Origin: Paenibacillus hemerocallicola
GTDB lineage: Bacteria; Bacillota; Bacilli; Paenibacillales; NBRC-103111
Direction: 5' to 3'
Assembly (NCBI RefSeq): GCF_006265175.1
Contig: NZ_VDCQ01000057.1
Span: 1 to 64,000, forward strand
Length of the DNA: 64,000 nucleotides
In this document: piece by piece, positions 1 to 10,071 of the stretch
Layout: each line of letters begins with the position of its first letter
How positions within the stretch are numbered: the first letter of the stretch is position 1
The notes under the pieces: generated by a model
Databases searched by the model: none
Told to the model about the DNA's origin: nothing
Seen by the model: the letters and a program-made list of their open reading frames with translations, nothing else
Position numbers and translations under genes: made by a program

Positions 1-135
1 ACCTCACTTGCACGCTCGTTGTTCAGTTTTCAAGGAGCAAAACGCTTGTCCTGCTTGCCGCTGCGGCGTACCTCTCTTTCGCGAGGTCCGATTGGCGACT
101 TTTATAAGATAGCACATCCGGGCGCCTGATTGCAA
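1..135 (-). promoter_or_regulatory. rRNA operon promoter and 5' leader (16S gene lies beyond the left edge)
   Basis: On the minus strand a sigma-A-type promoter reads TTGCAA (130-135), an 18-bp spacer and TATCTT (106-111) with a TG just upstream. The leader contains a small hairpin near 70-86 and the conserved box TTGAAAACTGAACAA (19-33), the familiar antitermination/processing block ahead of 16S rRNA in bacilli. No mature rRNA is inside the window. lysS followed by an rrn operon is also the B. subtilis order, which supports the call. Confidence 0.75.
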
Positions 136-254
136 GTCTTTTTTACAAAAAAATTAAGGAGCCGTTTCTCAGCGGTTTTGAGGCGGGTTTATTGCATGGA
201 CAGCACAATTTTATATGCAATATTCGCTTAACCGGCTCGATCGGTACGGCACTG

Positions 255-338
255 AAAAAAAGACGCTTGGGCTTTTAAGCTCTTCGATCCAACAACCCGA
301 TTCAGGTCAATCGGCTCGAATAAGCGGCCCAAACGTCT
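255..338 (-). terminator. Rho-independent terminator after lysS
   Basis: A 12-nt stem (327-338 with 261-272, one G-U pair) encloses a loop of about 54 nt and is followed on the minus strand by seven T residues. It lies just past the lysS stop and separates lysS from the rRNA promoter. Confidence 0.7.
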
Positions 339-354
339 CATAAATACGAAATGC

Positions 355-1869
<1,515 letters not shown>

Positions 1870-1897
1870 CTAAATGTGTAGCGCAAGCTCGTTAAAC

Positions 1898-1920
1898 AAA
1901 AAAGCCTCCCGAGGAAGCTT
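1898..1920 (-). terminator. Terminator between greA and lysS
   Basis: An 8-bp stem (1902-1909 / 1913-1920) with a 3-nt loop is followed on the minus strand by a T run. It ends the greA transcript, so lysS needs read-through or its own promoter; no clear one is visible in the short gap. Confidence 0.75.
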
Positions 1921-1965
1921 TTTCGAAGGCCGTGCGCGGATTTCCATTCGTCATATCCGTCTCGA

Positions 1966-2442
1966 TTACTTCTTAATATCGATAATTTTATATTGAATGA
2001 CGCCGGCAGGGACTTGAACATCGACGACCGAATCTTTCTTCTTGCCGATCAACGCCTTGCCGACAGGGCTTTCGTTGGAAATTTTGTTCTGGAACGGATC
2101 CGATTCCGCCGTCCCGACGATGGCATATTCTACCGTTTCGCCGAACTCCAGATCTTCTACCGTGACGATGGAGCCAACGTTAACCGTGTCCGTGTCGACT
2201 TCGTCGTTGTTAATAATGCGCGCGTTGCGAAGCATTTTCTCCAGCGTAATGACGCGGCCTTCGATGAAAGCTTGTTCGTTTTTGGCGTCCTCATACTCGG
2301 AGTTTTCGCTAATATCCCCATAGCCGATGGCTACTTTGATTCTTTCGGCAACCTCGCGGCGTTTTACCGACTTCAGATGCTCAAGCTCTTCTTCAAGCTT
2401 CTTGAGGCCTTCCTGCGTCAGGATGACTTCTTTCTCGTTCAT
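1966..2442 (-). CDS. greA: Transcription elongation factor GreA
   Basis: Binds the secondary channel of RNA polymerase and stimulates cleavage of backtracked transcripts. At 158 residues it is standard length. The N-terminal coiled coil (about 1-75) carries the acidic loop tip ([15 protein letters not shown]) that delivers Mg2+ to the active site. The C-terminal FKBP-like domain ends with [23 protein letters not shown] sits 9 nt ahead of the ATG. The 218 nt upstream hold a possible promoter (TTGACT near 2537-2542) whose -10 is poor. In B. subtilis greA is not at this locus, so this is a local difference. Confidence 0.95.
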   Translation of the reverse strand: MNEKEVILTQEGLKKLEEELEHLKSVKRREVAERIKVAIGYGDISENSEYEDAKNEQAFIEGRVITLEKMLRNARIINNDEVDTDTVNVGSIVTVEDLEFGETVEYAIVGTAESDPFQNKISNESPVGKALIGKKKDSVVDVQVPAGVIQYKIIDIKK

Positions 2443-2660
2443 ATTGCGAATCTCCCGTCGTGTGAAGATTTTCTACCTGGAAAATCGATCGATTTTTCGG
2501 TATGAATTCACAAAGTTAAATATATTAGCGGGTCATAGTCAAGATGACTTTCTCCATTCAATTCAACGGTTAAGGCAAACACTATTGCTTGATTATATTT
2601 CAACCCGCCAAAAATGTCAACGATATCCAAAGTCCGCCTTAAGCCTGCAATAAAGCGCTA

Positions 2661-3674
2661 TTAATGGGCAAGAACGGCCTTTTCCTCCGCATTACCACCT
2701 GAATCGTCCAAACCCGATATAAACTCGTGCAAAGTGTCGACCATATCGTCTCTCCGCGATTGCTCCATGATTACATCCTTCACCCGCGCGGAGCCCTGAA
2801 GGCCTTTTAAATACCAGGCCATATGCTTGCGCATCTCCTTCACCGCTACATGCTCGCCTTTGAGGGCTACCAGCCGGTCGAGGTGCAAGATGGCGATGCG
2901 GATTTTCTCGGCCGCTTCCGGCTCCGGCAGCAGCTCTCCGGAAGTCAGGTAGTTGATCGTCCTATACAGCATCCATGGGTTACCGAGCGCGGCCCTTCCG
3001 ATCATGACACCGTCCACGCCGGTATGGTCGAGCATCTTCTTGGCATCCTCCGGCGTAAATACGTCCCCGTTGCCGATAACCGGAATCGAAACCGATTCCT
3101 TGACTTCTTTAATGATGTCCCAATTCGCCTTGCCGGTATACATCTGCACGCGGGTACGGCCATGCACGCTGACGGCCGAGCCTCCCCCGTTTTCCACCGC
3201 TTTGGCATTTTGGACCGCATATACGTGCTCATCGTCCCAGCCGATACGCATTTTCACCGTGACCGGCTTGCTGACCGAACGAACCACCTCGGTTACCATT
3301 TTCTCGATCTTGCCCGGATCGAGCAGCCAGCGGGCGCCTGCGTCGCATTTCGTAATTTTCGGAACGGGACAGCCCATGTTGATGTCTATGATGTCGGCGT
3401 TCGTATGCTCGTCGACATATTTGGCCGCCCCTACCAGCGTCTCCGTATCGCCCCCGAAAATTTGCAAGCTGAGCGGCTTCTCCCGTTCGTCCACATACAA
3501 CATATCCATCGTACGGCTGTTTCCGTGCAGGATCGCTTTGTCGCTCACCATCTCGGCGCAGACGAGTCCGCAGCCGAACTCTTTGGCGATCAGCCGGAAA
3601 GCCGGATTGCAAACCCCTGCCATCGGCGCCAGCACGACTTGGTTCGGTGCGGATACATCTCCGATTTTGAGCAT
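2661..3674 (-). CDS. dusB: tRNA-dihydrouridine synthase DusB
   Basis: FMN enzyme that reduces uridine to dihydrouridine in tRNA. It has a TIM barrel with the N-terminal PMAGVCNPAFR signature, EMVSD, and the active-site cysteine in NMGCPVPKITK; the C-terminal third is the helical tRNA-binding domain. The open frame reaches a GTG at 3686, but the ATG at 3672-3674 gives the family N-terminus (MLKIGD). It follows the yazB stop by one base, so this start is chosen. It is the last gene of the folate operon, as yacF is in B. subtilis. Confidence 0.93.
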   Translation of the reverse strand: MLKIGDVSAPNQVVLAPMAGVCNPAFRLIAKEFGCGLVCAEMVSDKAILHGNSRTMDMLYVDEREKPLSLQIFGGDTETLVGAAKYVDEHTNADIIDINMGCPVPKITKCDAGARWLLDPGKIEKMVTEVVRSVSKPVTVKMRIGWDDEHVYAVQNAKAVENGGGSAVSVHGRTRVQMYTGKANWDIIKEVKESVSIPVIGNGDVFTPEDAKKMLDHTGVDGVMIGRAALGNPWMLYRTINYLTSGELLPEPEAAEKIRIAILHLDRLVALKGEHVAVKEMRKHMAWYLKGLQGSARVKDVIMEQSRRDDMVDTLHEFISGLDDSGGNAEEKAVLAH

Positions 3675-3675
3675 G

Positions 3676-3906
3676 TCACGTTTCACTTCCTTTCGATTCG
3701 GAATGATTCAACTGCAGCTCGTCGGGATTAATCCCGAGCGTCTCGGCAATTTTATTCAACAATTTAGTGTCGGCTTTGCGGGTCCCTCTCTCCACGGACC
3801 CGAGCACGGCGATCGAAACGCCCAATCTCCGGGCCAGTTCGTCTTGCGTATATCCTTTCAGCTTCCGGAACGCTCGGATACGCTGCGCCAATTGAAATTG
3901 CTCCAA
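3676..3906 (-). CDS. yazB: Small Xre-family HTH protein (YazB-like)
   Basis: A 76-residue protein made almost wholly of one Cro/C1-type helix-turn-helix: LAQRIRAFRKLKGYTQDELARRLGV, then SIAVLGSVERGTRKAD. No sensor or oligomerisation domain is present. Its 5' end overlaps folK by about 49 nt and its stop precedes dusB by one base, so it is co-translated with them. YazB occupies the same slot in B. subtilis. The DNA target is unknown; regulation of the folate operon is only a guess from position. Confidence 0.85.
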   Translation of the reverse strand: MEQFQLAQRIRAFRKLKGYTQDELARRLGVSIAVLGSVERGTRKADTKLLNKIAETLGINPDELQLNHSESKGSET

Positions 3907-4433
3907 CGGGTAACGCCTTCCTTTCCTTCGAGTCTGTCCAGATGTCCGGCTATCGTTGCGAGGAGGTGCGGCTTTCCCTTAGCTGCATCCCGCATTGGAA
4001 CAAGCACGAATGCCCTTTCCCACATGCGCGGATGCGGAATAATCAGCTCGGATGTATCAAGGACGTTGTCGTCCATGAGCAGCAAATCCAGATCAACCGT
4101 ACGTGGCCCGTTGCGGATCGTGCGAATGCGTCCGAGCCCGTCCTCGATCTCCTTCATATGATGGTGCAGCGAAGCCGGAGGCAGCGTCGTGCTCACGACG
4201 GCTACCATGTTCAAGAACCGGCCTTGGTCCGCATACCCGACAGGTTCGGTTTCGTAAATATCCGAAACCCTTACGACATCGACCAGCGGATGCAGACCGA
4301 GTTCGCGAATCGCATCCTGCAGGTAAGTTTCCCGGTCCCCCAAATTGGAGCCGAGTCCGATATACGCTTCCTTCCGCAGCTCGGAGCCGATCGGATCCGG
4401 GACAGCTTCGCGCCGGTCGTCCGGTAACGTCAT
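3858..4433 (-). CDS. folK: HPPK, hydroxymethyldihydropterin pyrophosphokinase
   Basis: Transfers pyrophosphate from ATP to 6-hydroxymethyl-7,8-dihydropterin, the step before FolP. The 191-residue protein has AYIGLGSNLGDRE near residue 23, the Mg-binding PRTVDLDLLL and IPHPRM, all HPPK hallmarks. It begins with ATG inside a 4-base overlap (ATGA) with folB and overlaps yazB at its 3' end, showing tight translational coupling. The first 20 residues are extra compared with the core fold. Confidence 0.95.
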   Translation of the reverse strand: MTLPDDRREAVPDPIGSELRKEAYIGLGSNLGDRETYLQDAIRELGLHPLVDVVRVSDIYETEPVGYADQGRFLNMVAVVSTTLPPASLHHHMKEIEDGLGRIRTIRNGPRTVDLDLLLMDDNVLDTSELIIPHPRMWERAFVLVPMRDAAKGKPHLLATIAGHLDRLEGKEGVTRWSNFNWRSVSERSGS

Positions 4434-4798
4434 AGCGATGCCCGCTTTCTGTTAATCTCAATGGCAACTCCGTCAAAGTGGATATCAAAGGGCGGGTGAG
4501 GCTTGATCACCCGCACCGTTACGTCGTTTACATTAGTATACTGATGCAGAACATCCGATGCAATGTTTTCGGCCAGCGCCTCGATCAGGCGGAATGTACG
4601 GCCTTCCACGATTTTCTTGACACGTTCATATACTTCGGCATAATTTACCGTTTTATCCAAGTCATCCGTCCGGCCGGCCTCCGATAAATCGAGGGACAAC
4701 ACAAGATCGACGTAAAAGCGCTGTCCCAGCTTGTTTTCCTCCGGAAAAACGCCGTGATATCCGTAAAACTGCATGCGCGACAATTGCATTTTATCCAT
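4430..4798 (-). CDS. folB: Dihydroneopterin aldolase
   Basis: Converts 7,8-dihydroneopterin to 6-hydroxymethyl-dihydropterin plus glycolaldehyde. At 122 residues it is the usual length of this octameric T-fold enzyme. The N-terminus FYGYHGVFPEE holds the catalytic glutamate region, and the central VNYAEVYERV and C-terminal VRVIKPHPPF blocks are conserved. An AAAGG element precedes the ATG. Sits between folP and folK, overlapping folK by four bases. Confidence 0.95.
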   Translation of the reverse strand: MDKMQLSRMQFYGYHGVFPEENKLGQRFYVDLVLSLDLSEAGRTDDLDKTVNYAEVYERVKKIVEGRTFRLIEALAENIASDVLHQYTNVNDVTVRVIKPHPPFDIHFDGVAIEINRKRASL

Positions 4799-4831
4799 GT
4801 CAACCGCACCGCCTTTCGATAAGTTTAATGA

Positions 4832-5722
4832 CTAGCGGCGAATCATCGCGTCGGTCATCGCTGCCACCCGCTTCATCGCCTTCACATCGTGTACGCGCAT
4901 GATGGAGCAGCCTTGTGCTATCCCGAGCGCAACGGTAGCCGCCGTCCCTTCCACGGCGTCCTCCGGAGTGACGTTCAGCGTGCTGCGGATCATGCTTTTA
5001 CGGGACGTACCCAGAAGGACGGGGTATCCGAGCGCCGAGACTTGATGGAGCCGATTCATGAGCAGCAAATTGTGCTCGTACGTTTTGCCGAAGCCGATTC
5101 CGGGATCGAGAATGATCTGGTCCTCTCTTACGCCGGACTTTCGAGCGATTTCGACGCTTTCCCGCAAATCGTCGAGCACCTCCGCCGTAAACTGACGATA
5201 TTCGGCGCTCTTCCTGTTATGCATCAGTATGACCGGACAGCCATATGCCGCGGCTACGGACGATATTTCGTCATTTTCCTTGAAGCCCCATATATCGTTC
5301 ACGATATGGGCTCCCGCTTCCAAAGCGGCCTTCGCCACTTCCGCCTTGTACGTGTCGATCGAGATCGGCACCTGCAGTCCCGCCTGCCTGAGAGCGGCGA
5401 TTACCGGGACGACACGGTCAAGCTCCTCTTCGACGCTGACCTTCGTAAAGCCGGGCCGCGTCGATTCTCCGCCGATATCGACCATATCCGCTCCTTCATC
5501 GACCATGGCAAAAGCCCGCCGGACCGCGCGCTCCACCGAGTCGTACTGCCCCCCATCGGAAAATGAATCGGGAGTGACGTTCAGGATTCCCATTATCAAC
5601 GTCCGTTCACCGATCGCAAGCTCCAGCTCGCGGCATCGCAGCAGCCTCCGCCCGAAATAAGATGACGACGGCAGTGCGAACGGACGCTCAGCATCCCGAC
5701 TGCCCGACTGTTCAACCCCCAT
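4832..5722 (-). CDS. folP: Dihydropteroate synthase (sulfonamide target)
   Basis: Condenses hydroxymethyl-dihydropterin pyrophosphate with p-aminobenzoate. The 296-residue TIM barrel shows both DHPS signatures: ILNVTPDSFSDGG (about 45-57) and DIGGESTRPG, then SIDTYKAEVA, NDIWG, LDPGIGFGK and LGTSRKSMI. About 30 extra N-terminal residues precede the core; AGGGGG lies 10 nt ahead of the ATG. Its substrate PABA is made by the genes just upstream. Confidence 0.95.
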   Translation of the reverse strand: MGVEQSGSRDAERPFALPSSSYFGRRLLRCRELELAIGERTLIMGILNVTPDSFSDGGQYDSVERAVRRAFAMVDEGADMVDIGGESTRPGFTKVSVEEELDRVVPVIAALRQAGLQVPISIDTYKAEVAKAALEAGAHIVNDIWGFKENDEISSVAAAYGCPVILMHNRKSAEYRQFTAEVLDDLRESVEIARKSGVREDQIILDPGIGFGKTYEHNLLLMNRLHQVSALGYPVLLGTSRKSMIRSTLNVTPEDAVEGTAATVALGIAQGCSIMRVHDVKAMKRVAAMTDAMIRR

Positions 5723-5752
5723 AAATCATTTACCCCCTATACTTCGGCTTAC

Positions 5753-6625
5753 TCACAACCGTGTCGCTTCACCGTATGCTTTCATCAGAATGGTAGTAAT
5801 AGTGCCGACAGTTCCGCTGCCGATCCGCCGCTCTTTGCCGGAAAGCTCATAGCCGCGGTTAACGGGGACGATTTCCTGAACGGAATTCGTAAGGAACGCT
5901 TCGTCCGCCCCGATTATCTCCGGCCATCCGTACAGCCCTTCGCGGACCTCGTATCCGAGCCGTCTCGCCAAGCCGATCACGTACTCCCGGGTAATACCGG
6001 GGAGAATCCCCGTGGCCAGAGCAGGCGTATATAAGACGCCGCCCTTGACCCAAAACAGGTTGCTGACGATTCCTTCCGCTACATGGCCGCAAGCATCCAA
6101 AAAAACGCCTTCGGCGCCGGCAGCCCATTCGTACCGACGCATCTCCCGCTTGGCCAGCATATTGTTCATGTATTGGAACGATTTGAGACGGACGTTTCCC
6201 TCCGGACTGTTGCGCCGCAGCTCGAGAAGCTGGATCGGCTTCCCTTCCGCGTATGCGATTTCGTCCCTGGGCGGCAGCGGCTTCACATAAACGATTACGT
6301 TTGGCTCCGCATAATCGGTCGACGGCAATCCCAGCAATTCGACACCGGCGGACACGGAGAACCGGACGTAAGCATCCGGCAAGCCGTTGGCGGACAATAG
6401 TGCGGCGATTAACCCTTCCGTCTCCCCGCGATCCGAAACGTATCGGATTCCGAGCTCGGTGCAGCTGCGAGACAGTCTTTCCAAATGCGGCTCCAATAAA
6501 AACGGACGTCCGCCGTAAGTGCGAAACGTCTCGAAAAGTCCTATTCCATACAAAAAGCCGTGATCGTAAACGGAAACCACGGCCTCCTTGTCTTCGCATA
6601 CGCGTCCGTTTACCGCGATCCTCAT
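5753..6625 (-). CDS. pabC: Aminodeoxychorismate lyase (PabC)
   Basis: PLP enzyme (fold type IV) that splits 4-amino-4-deoxychorismate to PABA and pyruvate. The 290-residue protein carries [16 protein letters not shown] (20-35), the probable PLP lysine K148 in RLKSFQY, and [10 protein letters not shown] plus LPGITREYV. It overlaps pabA by ATGA. A D-amino acid or branched-chain aminotransferase is a family alternative, but the position after pabA-pabB settles the role. Confidence 0.92.
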   Translation of the reverse strand: MRIAVNGRVCEDKEAVVSVYDHGFLYGIGLFETFRTYGGRPFLLEPHLERLSRSCTELGIRYVSDRGETEGLIAALLSANGLPDAYVRFSVSAGVELLGLPSTDYAEPNVIVYVKPLPPRDEIAYAEGKPIQLLELRRNSPEGNVRLKSFQYMNNMLAKREMRRYEWAAGAEGVFLDACGHVAEGIVSNLFWVKGGVLYTPALATGILPGITREYVIGLARRLGYEVREGLYGWPEIIGADEAFLTNSVQEIVPVNRGYELSGKERRIGSGTVGTITTILMKAYGEATRL

Positions 6626-7209
6626 GCTCCGGCTCCGCTCGCGGAGGTTATCGCCACGAAATTACGAAGCAGCTTCAAACCGTGATCGGTAATAATCGAC
6701 TCCGGGTGAAATTGTACCCCTTCGATCGGATATTCCTTATGGCGCAACCCCATAATTTCGCCGTCCTTCGTCTCGGCGCTAATTTCCAGGCAATCCGGGA
6801 GCGATTCGCGGCGAACGATCAGCGAGTGGTATCGGGTAGCCGTATAAGGCGATGGGATCCCTTCGAAAATCGTCTTGCCGTCGTGATAAATGTCCGATGT
6901 TTTGCCGTGCATCAGCTTCTCGGCCCGGATGACCTCGCCTCCGAACACTTGTCCGATCGACTGGTGGCCCAAGCATACGCCCAATATCGGAATTTTGCCT
7001 TTAAAGTGATCGATCAGCGCCAGACTGATTCCCGCTTCGTTAGGCGTACAAGGACCGGGCGAGATGAGAATATGGTCGGGCTTCAACGACTCGATTCCGT
7101 TCAAATCGATTTGGTCGTTGCGGCGGACGAGGACCTCCTGCCCGATTTCTCCCAAATATTGCACCAAATTATAAGTAAACGAATCGTAATTATCGATGAC
7201 GAGTATCAT
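6622..7209 (-). CDS. pabA: Glutamine amidotransferase subunit PabA (possibly shared with anthranilate synthase)
   Basis: Class I glutamine amidotransferase supplying ammonia to PabB. The 195-residue protein has the nucleophile C79 in [10 protein letters not shown], the oxyanion [10 protein letters not shown] and the GVQFHPESI His/Glu pair. In B. subtilis the homologous PabA also serves TrpE. No trp genes are in this window, so whether it is shared here cannot be told. It lies 6 nt after pabB and overlaps pabC by four bases. Confidence 0.94.
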   Translation of the reverse strand: MILVIDNYDSFTYNLVQYLGEIGQEVLVRRNDQIDLNGIESLKPDHILISPGPCTPNEAGISLALIDHFKGKIPILGVCLGHQSIGQVFGGEVIRAEKLMHGKTSDIYHDGKTIFEGIPSPYTATRYHSLIVRRESLPDCLEISAETKDGEIMGLRHKEYPIEGVQFHPESIITDHGLKLLRNFVAITSASGAGA

Positions 7210-7215
7210 CTCGGC

Positions 7216-8796
7216 TCAGCTCCTCGCGTTCTCGCTATATAGGATCGCTTTCCACAGCGCTTTCGCCTTGTTCAGCGATTCCGCAAATTCTTTCTCCGGG
7301 TCCGAGTCGATGACGATCCCGGCTCCCGATTGCACATAGCCGACTCCGTCGCGGACGACCAATGTACGTATAACTATATTTAATTCCATATTGCCGTTAT
7401 AGTCAATCCATCCGATCGAACCGGTGTAAGGCCCCCGCCGCACCGGCTCCAGCTCTTCGATAATTTCCATCGTGCGTATTTTCGGAGCGCCCGTAATCGT
7501 TCCCCCTGGGAATGCAGCCGCGATAACGTCGAAACAATCTTTATCCTCCGCAAGTTTGCCCTCCACATGGGAGACGATATGCATGACATGCGAATATCGT
7601 TCGACGACCATCAAGTCGGTCACCTTCACCGTACCGTATCGGGACACCCGTCCGAGATCGTTGCGCAGCAGATCGACGAGCATAATATGCTCGGCCCGCT
7701 CCTTTTCATTCGTTATGAGCTCCTCTGCTAGCCTCAAGTCCTCTTGCTCGTCGCCTCCACGGGGACGCGTTCCTGCGATCGGACGAGTCTCGACAACGCC
7801 GCCGACCGATTTGACCAGCAGCTCGGGCGAACCGGAAACGATCGTATAGTCCGGGAACCGAAGCAGCCCCATATAAGGGGAAGGATTGAGCAGTCGCAGC
7901 CATTCATAGATTTGCTCCGGCTCGCGCTCCAGCTTTCGGCTTTGCCTGACGGATAAGTTGACTTGAAATACATCACCCTGCGCAATATACCGCTGAATTT
8001 GTCGAACGGCTTCCATATATCGTTCCTTGGGAAACGCGATTTCGATTCCCGGAATCGCTTCGACGTCGATCGCCAGTGCATCGAGCCGCGAAATGGCTTC
8101 GAACGCGCTCATCCTTTGGAGCGTCCGCTCGTCCGATGCCGCCGCGGAAACGGCTTCGTTCCACAAGTCAGCCATTCGTTGCGCGTCCCGCTCGGACTGG
8201 TCGTATAGCTCTTCCAGCCGTTCCGGCCAATCCGTCTCCCGTTCACCGAAGGGAAAGTACTGGTGCACCGCGCAATACAGCGCCCTTTCTTGCTTGTCGT
8301 ACGCGAACACGCGGCGCATCATCATGAAATCATAGTCGGGCAGCAGCAAGTCGTCTTCGGCGTACTGCGGAAGCCGTTCGATCGATCGGGCAACATCGTA
8401 TGACCAGAAGCCCACGCATCCGCCGACAAAGGGCGGAGCCCCTTCCACGATCGGGGCCCGATATTGATTCAGCCATGCTTTTACTAGCTGCAGCGGCATT
8501 CCCTCTATTTGCCGCTCGCTCCGAACGGCCGCCGTCCATGCGGATGCCGCTTCCTCGTATTCCACGATCTTCGCCTGCTCGTCTTTTCCCGTAATCGATG
8601 CGACCGGAGCAAACCCGAAATAGGTGTACCGCCCGCTCTTGCCGCTCTCCAGCACGAAGGAAGGCTTGCCCGCACCGCTCCAGAGCGGCTCCCAAGAAGC
8701 CGGAATGCCGGGTACATCGGAAAATTTGCTGATAAAAGGGAGGTTCTCATGATCGACCGCCCATTGTTTCCATTGCCCCAAGGTAGTGAAGCCCAC
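7216..8796 (-). CDS. pabB: Aminodeoxychorismate synthase component I (PabB; TrpE-like signature)
   Basis: Chorismate-using enzyme that adds ammonia from PabA to make aminodeoxychorismate. The 526-residue protein has the N-terminal ES(T)-type domain (VLESGKSGRYTYFG, 48-61) and the C-terminal chorismate-binding domain: FQVNLS, SGSPELL, HIMLVDLLRNDLGRVS (370-385), FPGGTITGAPK (429-439) and GAGIVIDSDP. The position that is Lys in classical PabB (PIKGT) is Ala here (PIAGT, 339-343), as in TrpE. The GTG start follows GAGGAGA at a good distance. First gene of the operon; function assigned from context. Confidence 0.88.
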   Translation of the reverse strand: MGFTTLGQWKQWAVDHENLPFISKFSDVPGIPASWEPLWSGAGKPSFVLESGKSGRYTYFGFAPVASITGKDEQAKIVEYEEAASAWTAAVRSERQIEGMPLQLVKAWLNQYRAPIVEGAPPFVGGCVGFWSYDVARSIERLPQYAEDDLLLPDYDFMMMRRVFAYDKQERALYCAVHQYFPFGERETDWPERLEELYDQSERDAQRMADLWNEAVSAAASDERTLQRMSAFEAISRLDALAIDVEAIPGIEIAFPKERYMEAVRQIQRYIAQGDVFQVNLSVRQSRKLEREPEQIYEWLRLLNPSPYMGLLRFPDYTIVSGSPELLVKSVGGVVETRPIAGTRPRGGDEQEDLRLAEELITNEKERAEHIMLVDLLRNDLGRVSRYGTVKVTDLMVVERYSHVMHIVSHVEGKLAEDKDCFDVIAAAFPGGTITGAPKIRTMEIIEELEPVRRGPYTGSIGWIDYNGNMELNIVIRTLVVRDGVGYVQSGAGIVIDSDPEKEFAESLNKAKALWKAILYSENARS

Positions 8797-8975
8797 TCCG
8801 TGCTCTCCTCTCTAAATGCCCCCAAAAGCGAAGCAAAGCTCTGCAGCTTAAACCTATAACTTTCGGGGGAGCCCCCGCGAATAGATCCCCTGACAATCCA
8901 ACACAATATGCGAAGCAAGAGCTCTAGCAAATTCCGACTACTTTTATAGGAGCCCTAGCAATTGCCGTTAATAGC
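8797..8975 (-). other. Leader/intergenic region of the pab operon with short direct repeats
   Basis: Non-coding. It contains two near-identical copies of GCGAAGCAA(A/G)AGCTCT-type sequence (8828-8842 and 8910-8925, differing by one indel). It also has a pair of imperfect repeats, GAGCTCTAGCAA (8919-8930) and GAGCCCTAGCAA (8951-8962). A GC hairpin (GGGGG/CCCCC) lies near 8858-8880. A weak promoter candidate on the minus strand is TTGTGT-17-TATTCG. I did not recognise a T-box or known riboswitch. Confidence 0.4.
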
Positions 8976-9001
8976 GCCAGCCCCTCCGAGGAGGGGCTGG
9001 C
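8976..9001 (-). terminator. Strong hairpin after cysK, probable terminator
   Basis: A perfect 12-bp GC-rich inverted repeat (8976-8987 / 8990-9001) lies just past the cysK stop. Neither strand has a real T run after it, so it may act as an mRNA 3' stabiliser or a weak terminator. Confidence 0.5.
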
Positions 9002-9013
9002 TGTTACTGCTGA

Positions 9014-9952
9014 TTACTCGTCGAATTGATAGAGCGGTGTGCTCAAGTAACGTTCGCCGTTGCTCGGAATGACGGCGACTACGCGCTTGCCTTTGCCGAG
9101 TTGCTTGGCTACTTTCAATGCAGCGAAGATGGCTGCGCCGGAGGAGATGCCTCCAAGAATGCCTTCTTCCTTCGCTACGCGGCGGGACGTTTCGAACGCT
9201 TCCTCGTTATCCACCGTTATGACTTCATCATAGATGTCGGTATTCAGGATGTCGGGTACGAAGCCGGCTCCGATACCTTGAATTTTATGAGGGCCTGGCT
9301 TGCCTCCGGACAATACGGGAGAGGCGGAGGGCTCTATGGCGAATACTTTGATGTTCGGGAAATTTTCGCGAAGCACTTTGCCCGCTCCCGTAATCGTACC
9401 GCCTGTGCCGATTCCCGAAATGAAGGCGTCCAGCTGTCCGTCGTGGGACTTGATCGCGTCTACGATTTCCGGTCCGGTCGTCTCGATATGCACTTTCACG
9501 TTCGCCTGGTTCTTGAACTGCTGCGGAATGAAATAGTTCGGGTTTTCCGCGGCCAAATCCTCGGCCCGCTTGATCGCGCCCTTCATGCCTTCCGGTCCGG
9601 GAGTCAGTATAAGCTGTGCCCCGTAAGCGCGAAGCAGGTTGCGGCGCTCGATGCTCATCGTTTCCGGCATGACGAGAATCGCTTTGTAGCCTTTGGCAGC
9701 CGCTACCATCGCCAACCCGATACCGGTGTTGCCGCTGGTCGGCTCGATAATCGTGTCGCCCGGCTTCAGCTTGCCTTCGCGCTCCGCCGTCTCGATCATG
9801 CTCAAGGCGATTCGGTCTTTAACGCTTGCACCGGGATTTTGGTATTCCAGCTTGACGTAAATTTCCGCGCTATCTTCCGGAACGACCCGGTTCAACCGAA
9901 CAAGCGGAGTATCTCCGATCAATTGCGTAATGCTTTGCACCAATTTTGCCAT
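9014..9952 (-). CDS. cysK: Cysteine synthase A (O-acetylserine sulfhydrylase)
   Basis: PLP enzyme making L-cysteine from O-acetylserine and sulfide. The PLP lysine is K45 in [22 protein letters not shown] and GTGGTITG bind substrate and phosphate. The open frame starts 24 nt earlier, but GGGAGG sits 7 nt before the ATG at 9950-9952 ([13 protein letters not shown]), the normal family N-terminus, giving 312 residues. Monocistronic by appearance: its own promoter upstream, a hairpin downstream. In bacilli CysK also acts as co-repressor partner of CymR. Confidence 0.95.
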   Translation of the reverse strand: MAKLVQSITQLIGDTPLVRLNRVVPEDSAEIYVKLEYQNPGASVKDRIALSMIETAEREGKLKPGDTIIEPTSGNTGIGLAMVAAAKGYKAILVMPETMSIERRNLLRAYGAQLILTPGPEGMKGAIKRAEDLAAENPNYFIPQQFKNQANVKVHIETTGPEIVDAIKSHDGQLDAFISGIGTGGTITGAGKVLRENFPNIKVFAIEPSASPVLSGGKPGPHKIQGIGAGFVPDILNTDIYDEVITVDNEEAFETSRRVAKEEGILGGISSGAAIFAALKVAKQLGKGKRVVAVIPSNGERYLSTPLYQFDE

Positions 9953-9981
9953 ACTGTTACCCTCCCGCATAATCATTCATT

Positions 9982-10047
9982 ATTATTCCGAGTAGTTTTG
10001 TCGGTTTTATTACTATCATATTATCAATCCGGCTACCGGTTTGTCAA
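9982..10047 (-). promoter_or_regulatory. cysK promoter with possible CymR site
   Basis: Sigma-A promoter TTGACA (10042-10047), 18-bp spacer, TAATAT (10018-10023). Just downstream, 9982-10010 holds a CGGAATAAT-type element preceded by TAAAACCGAC. This resembles the GGAATT-containing CymR operator known from B. subtilis cysteine genes; the operator call is tentative, the promoter is clear. Confidence 0.6.
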
Positions 10048-10071
10048 CTAAAAATTGCGACTTTTGTCCCT

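Noticed and set aside
2823-4161. Plus-strand open frames of 302 and 402 codons opposite dusB and folK
   Set aside because: Shadows of the folate operon.
8797-8975. T-box or SAM-type riboswitch ahead of the pab operon
   Set aside because: No T-box sequence, specifier loop or conserved aptamer blocks could be found.
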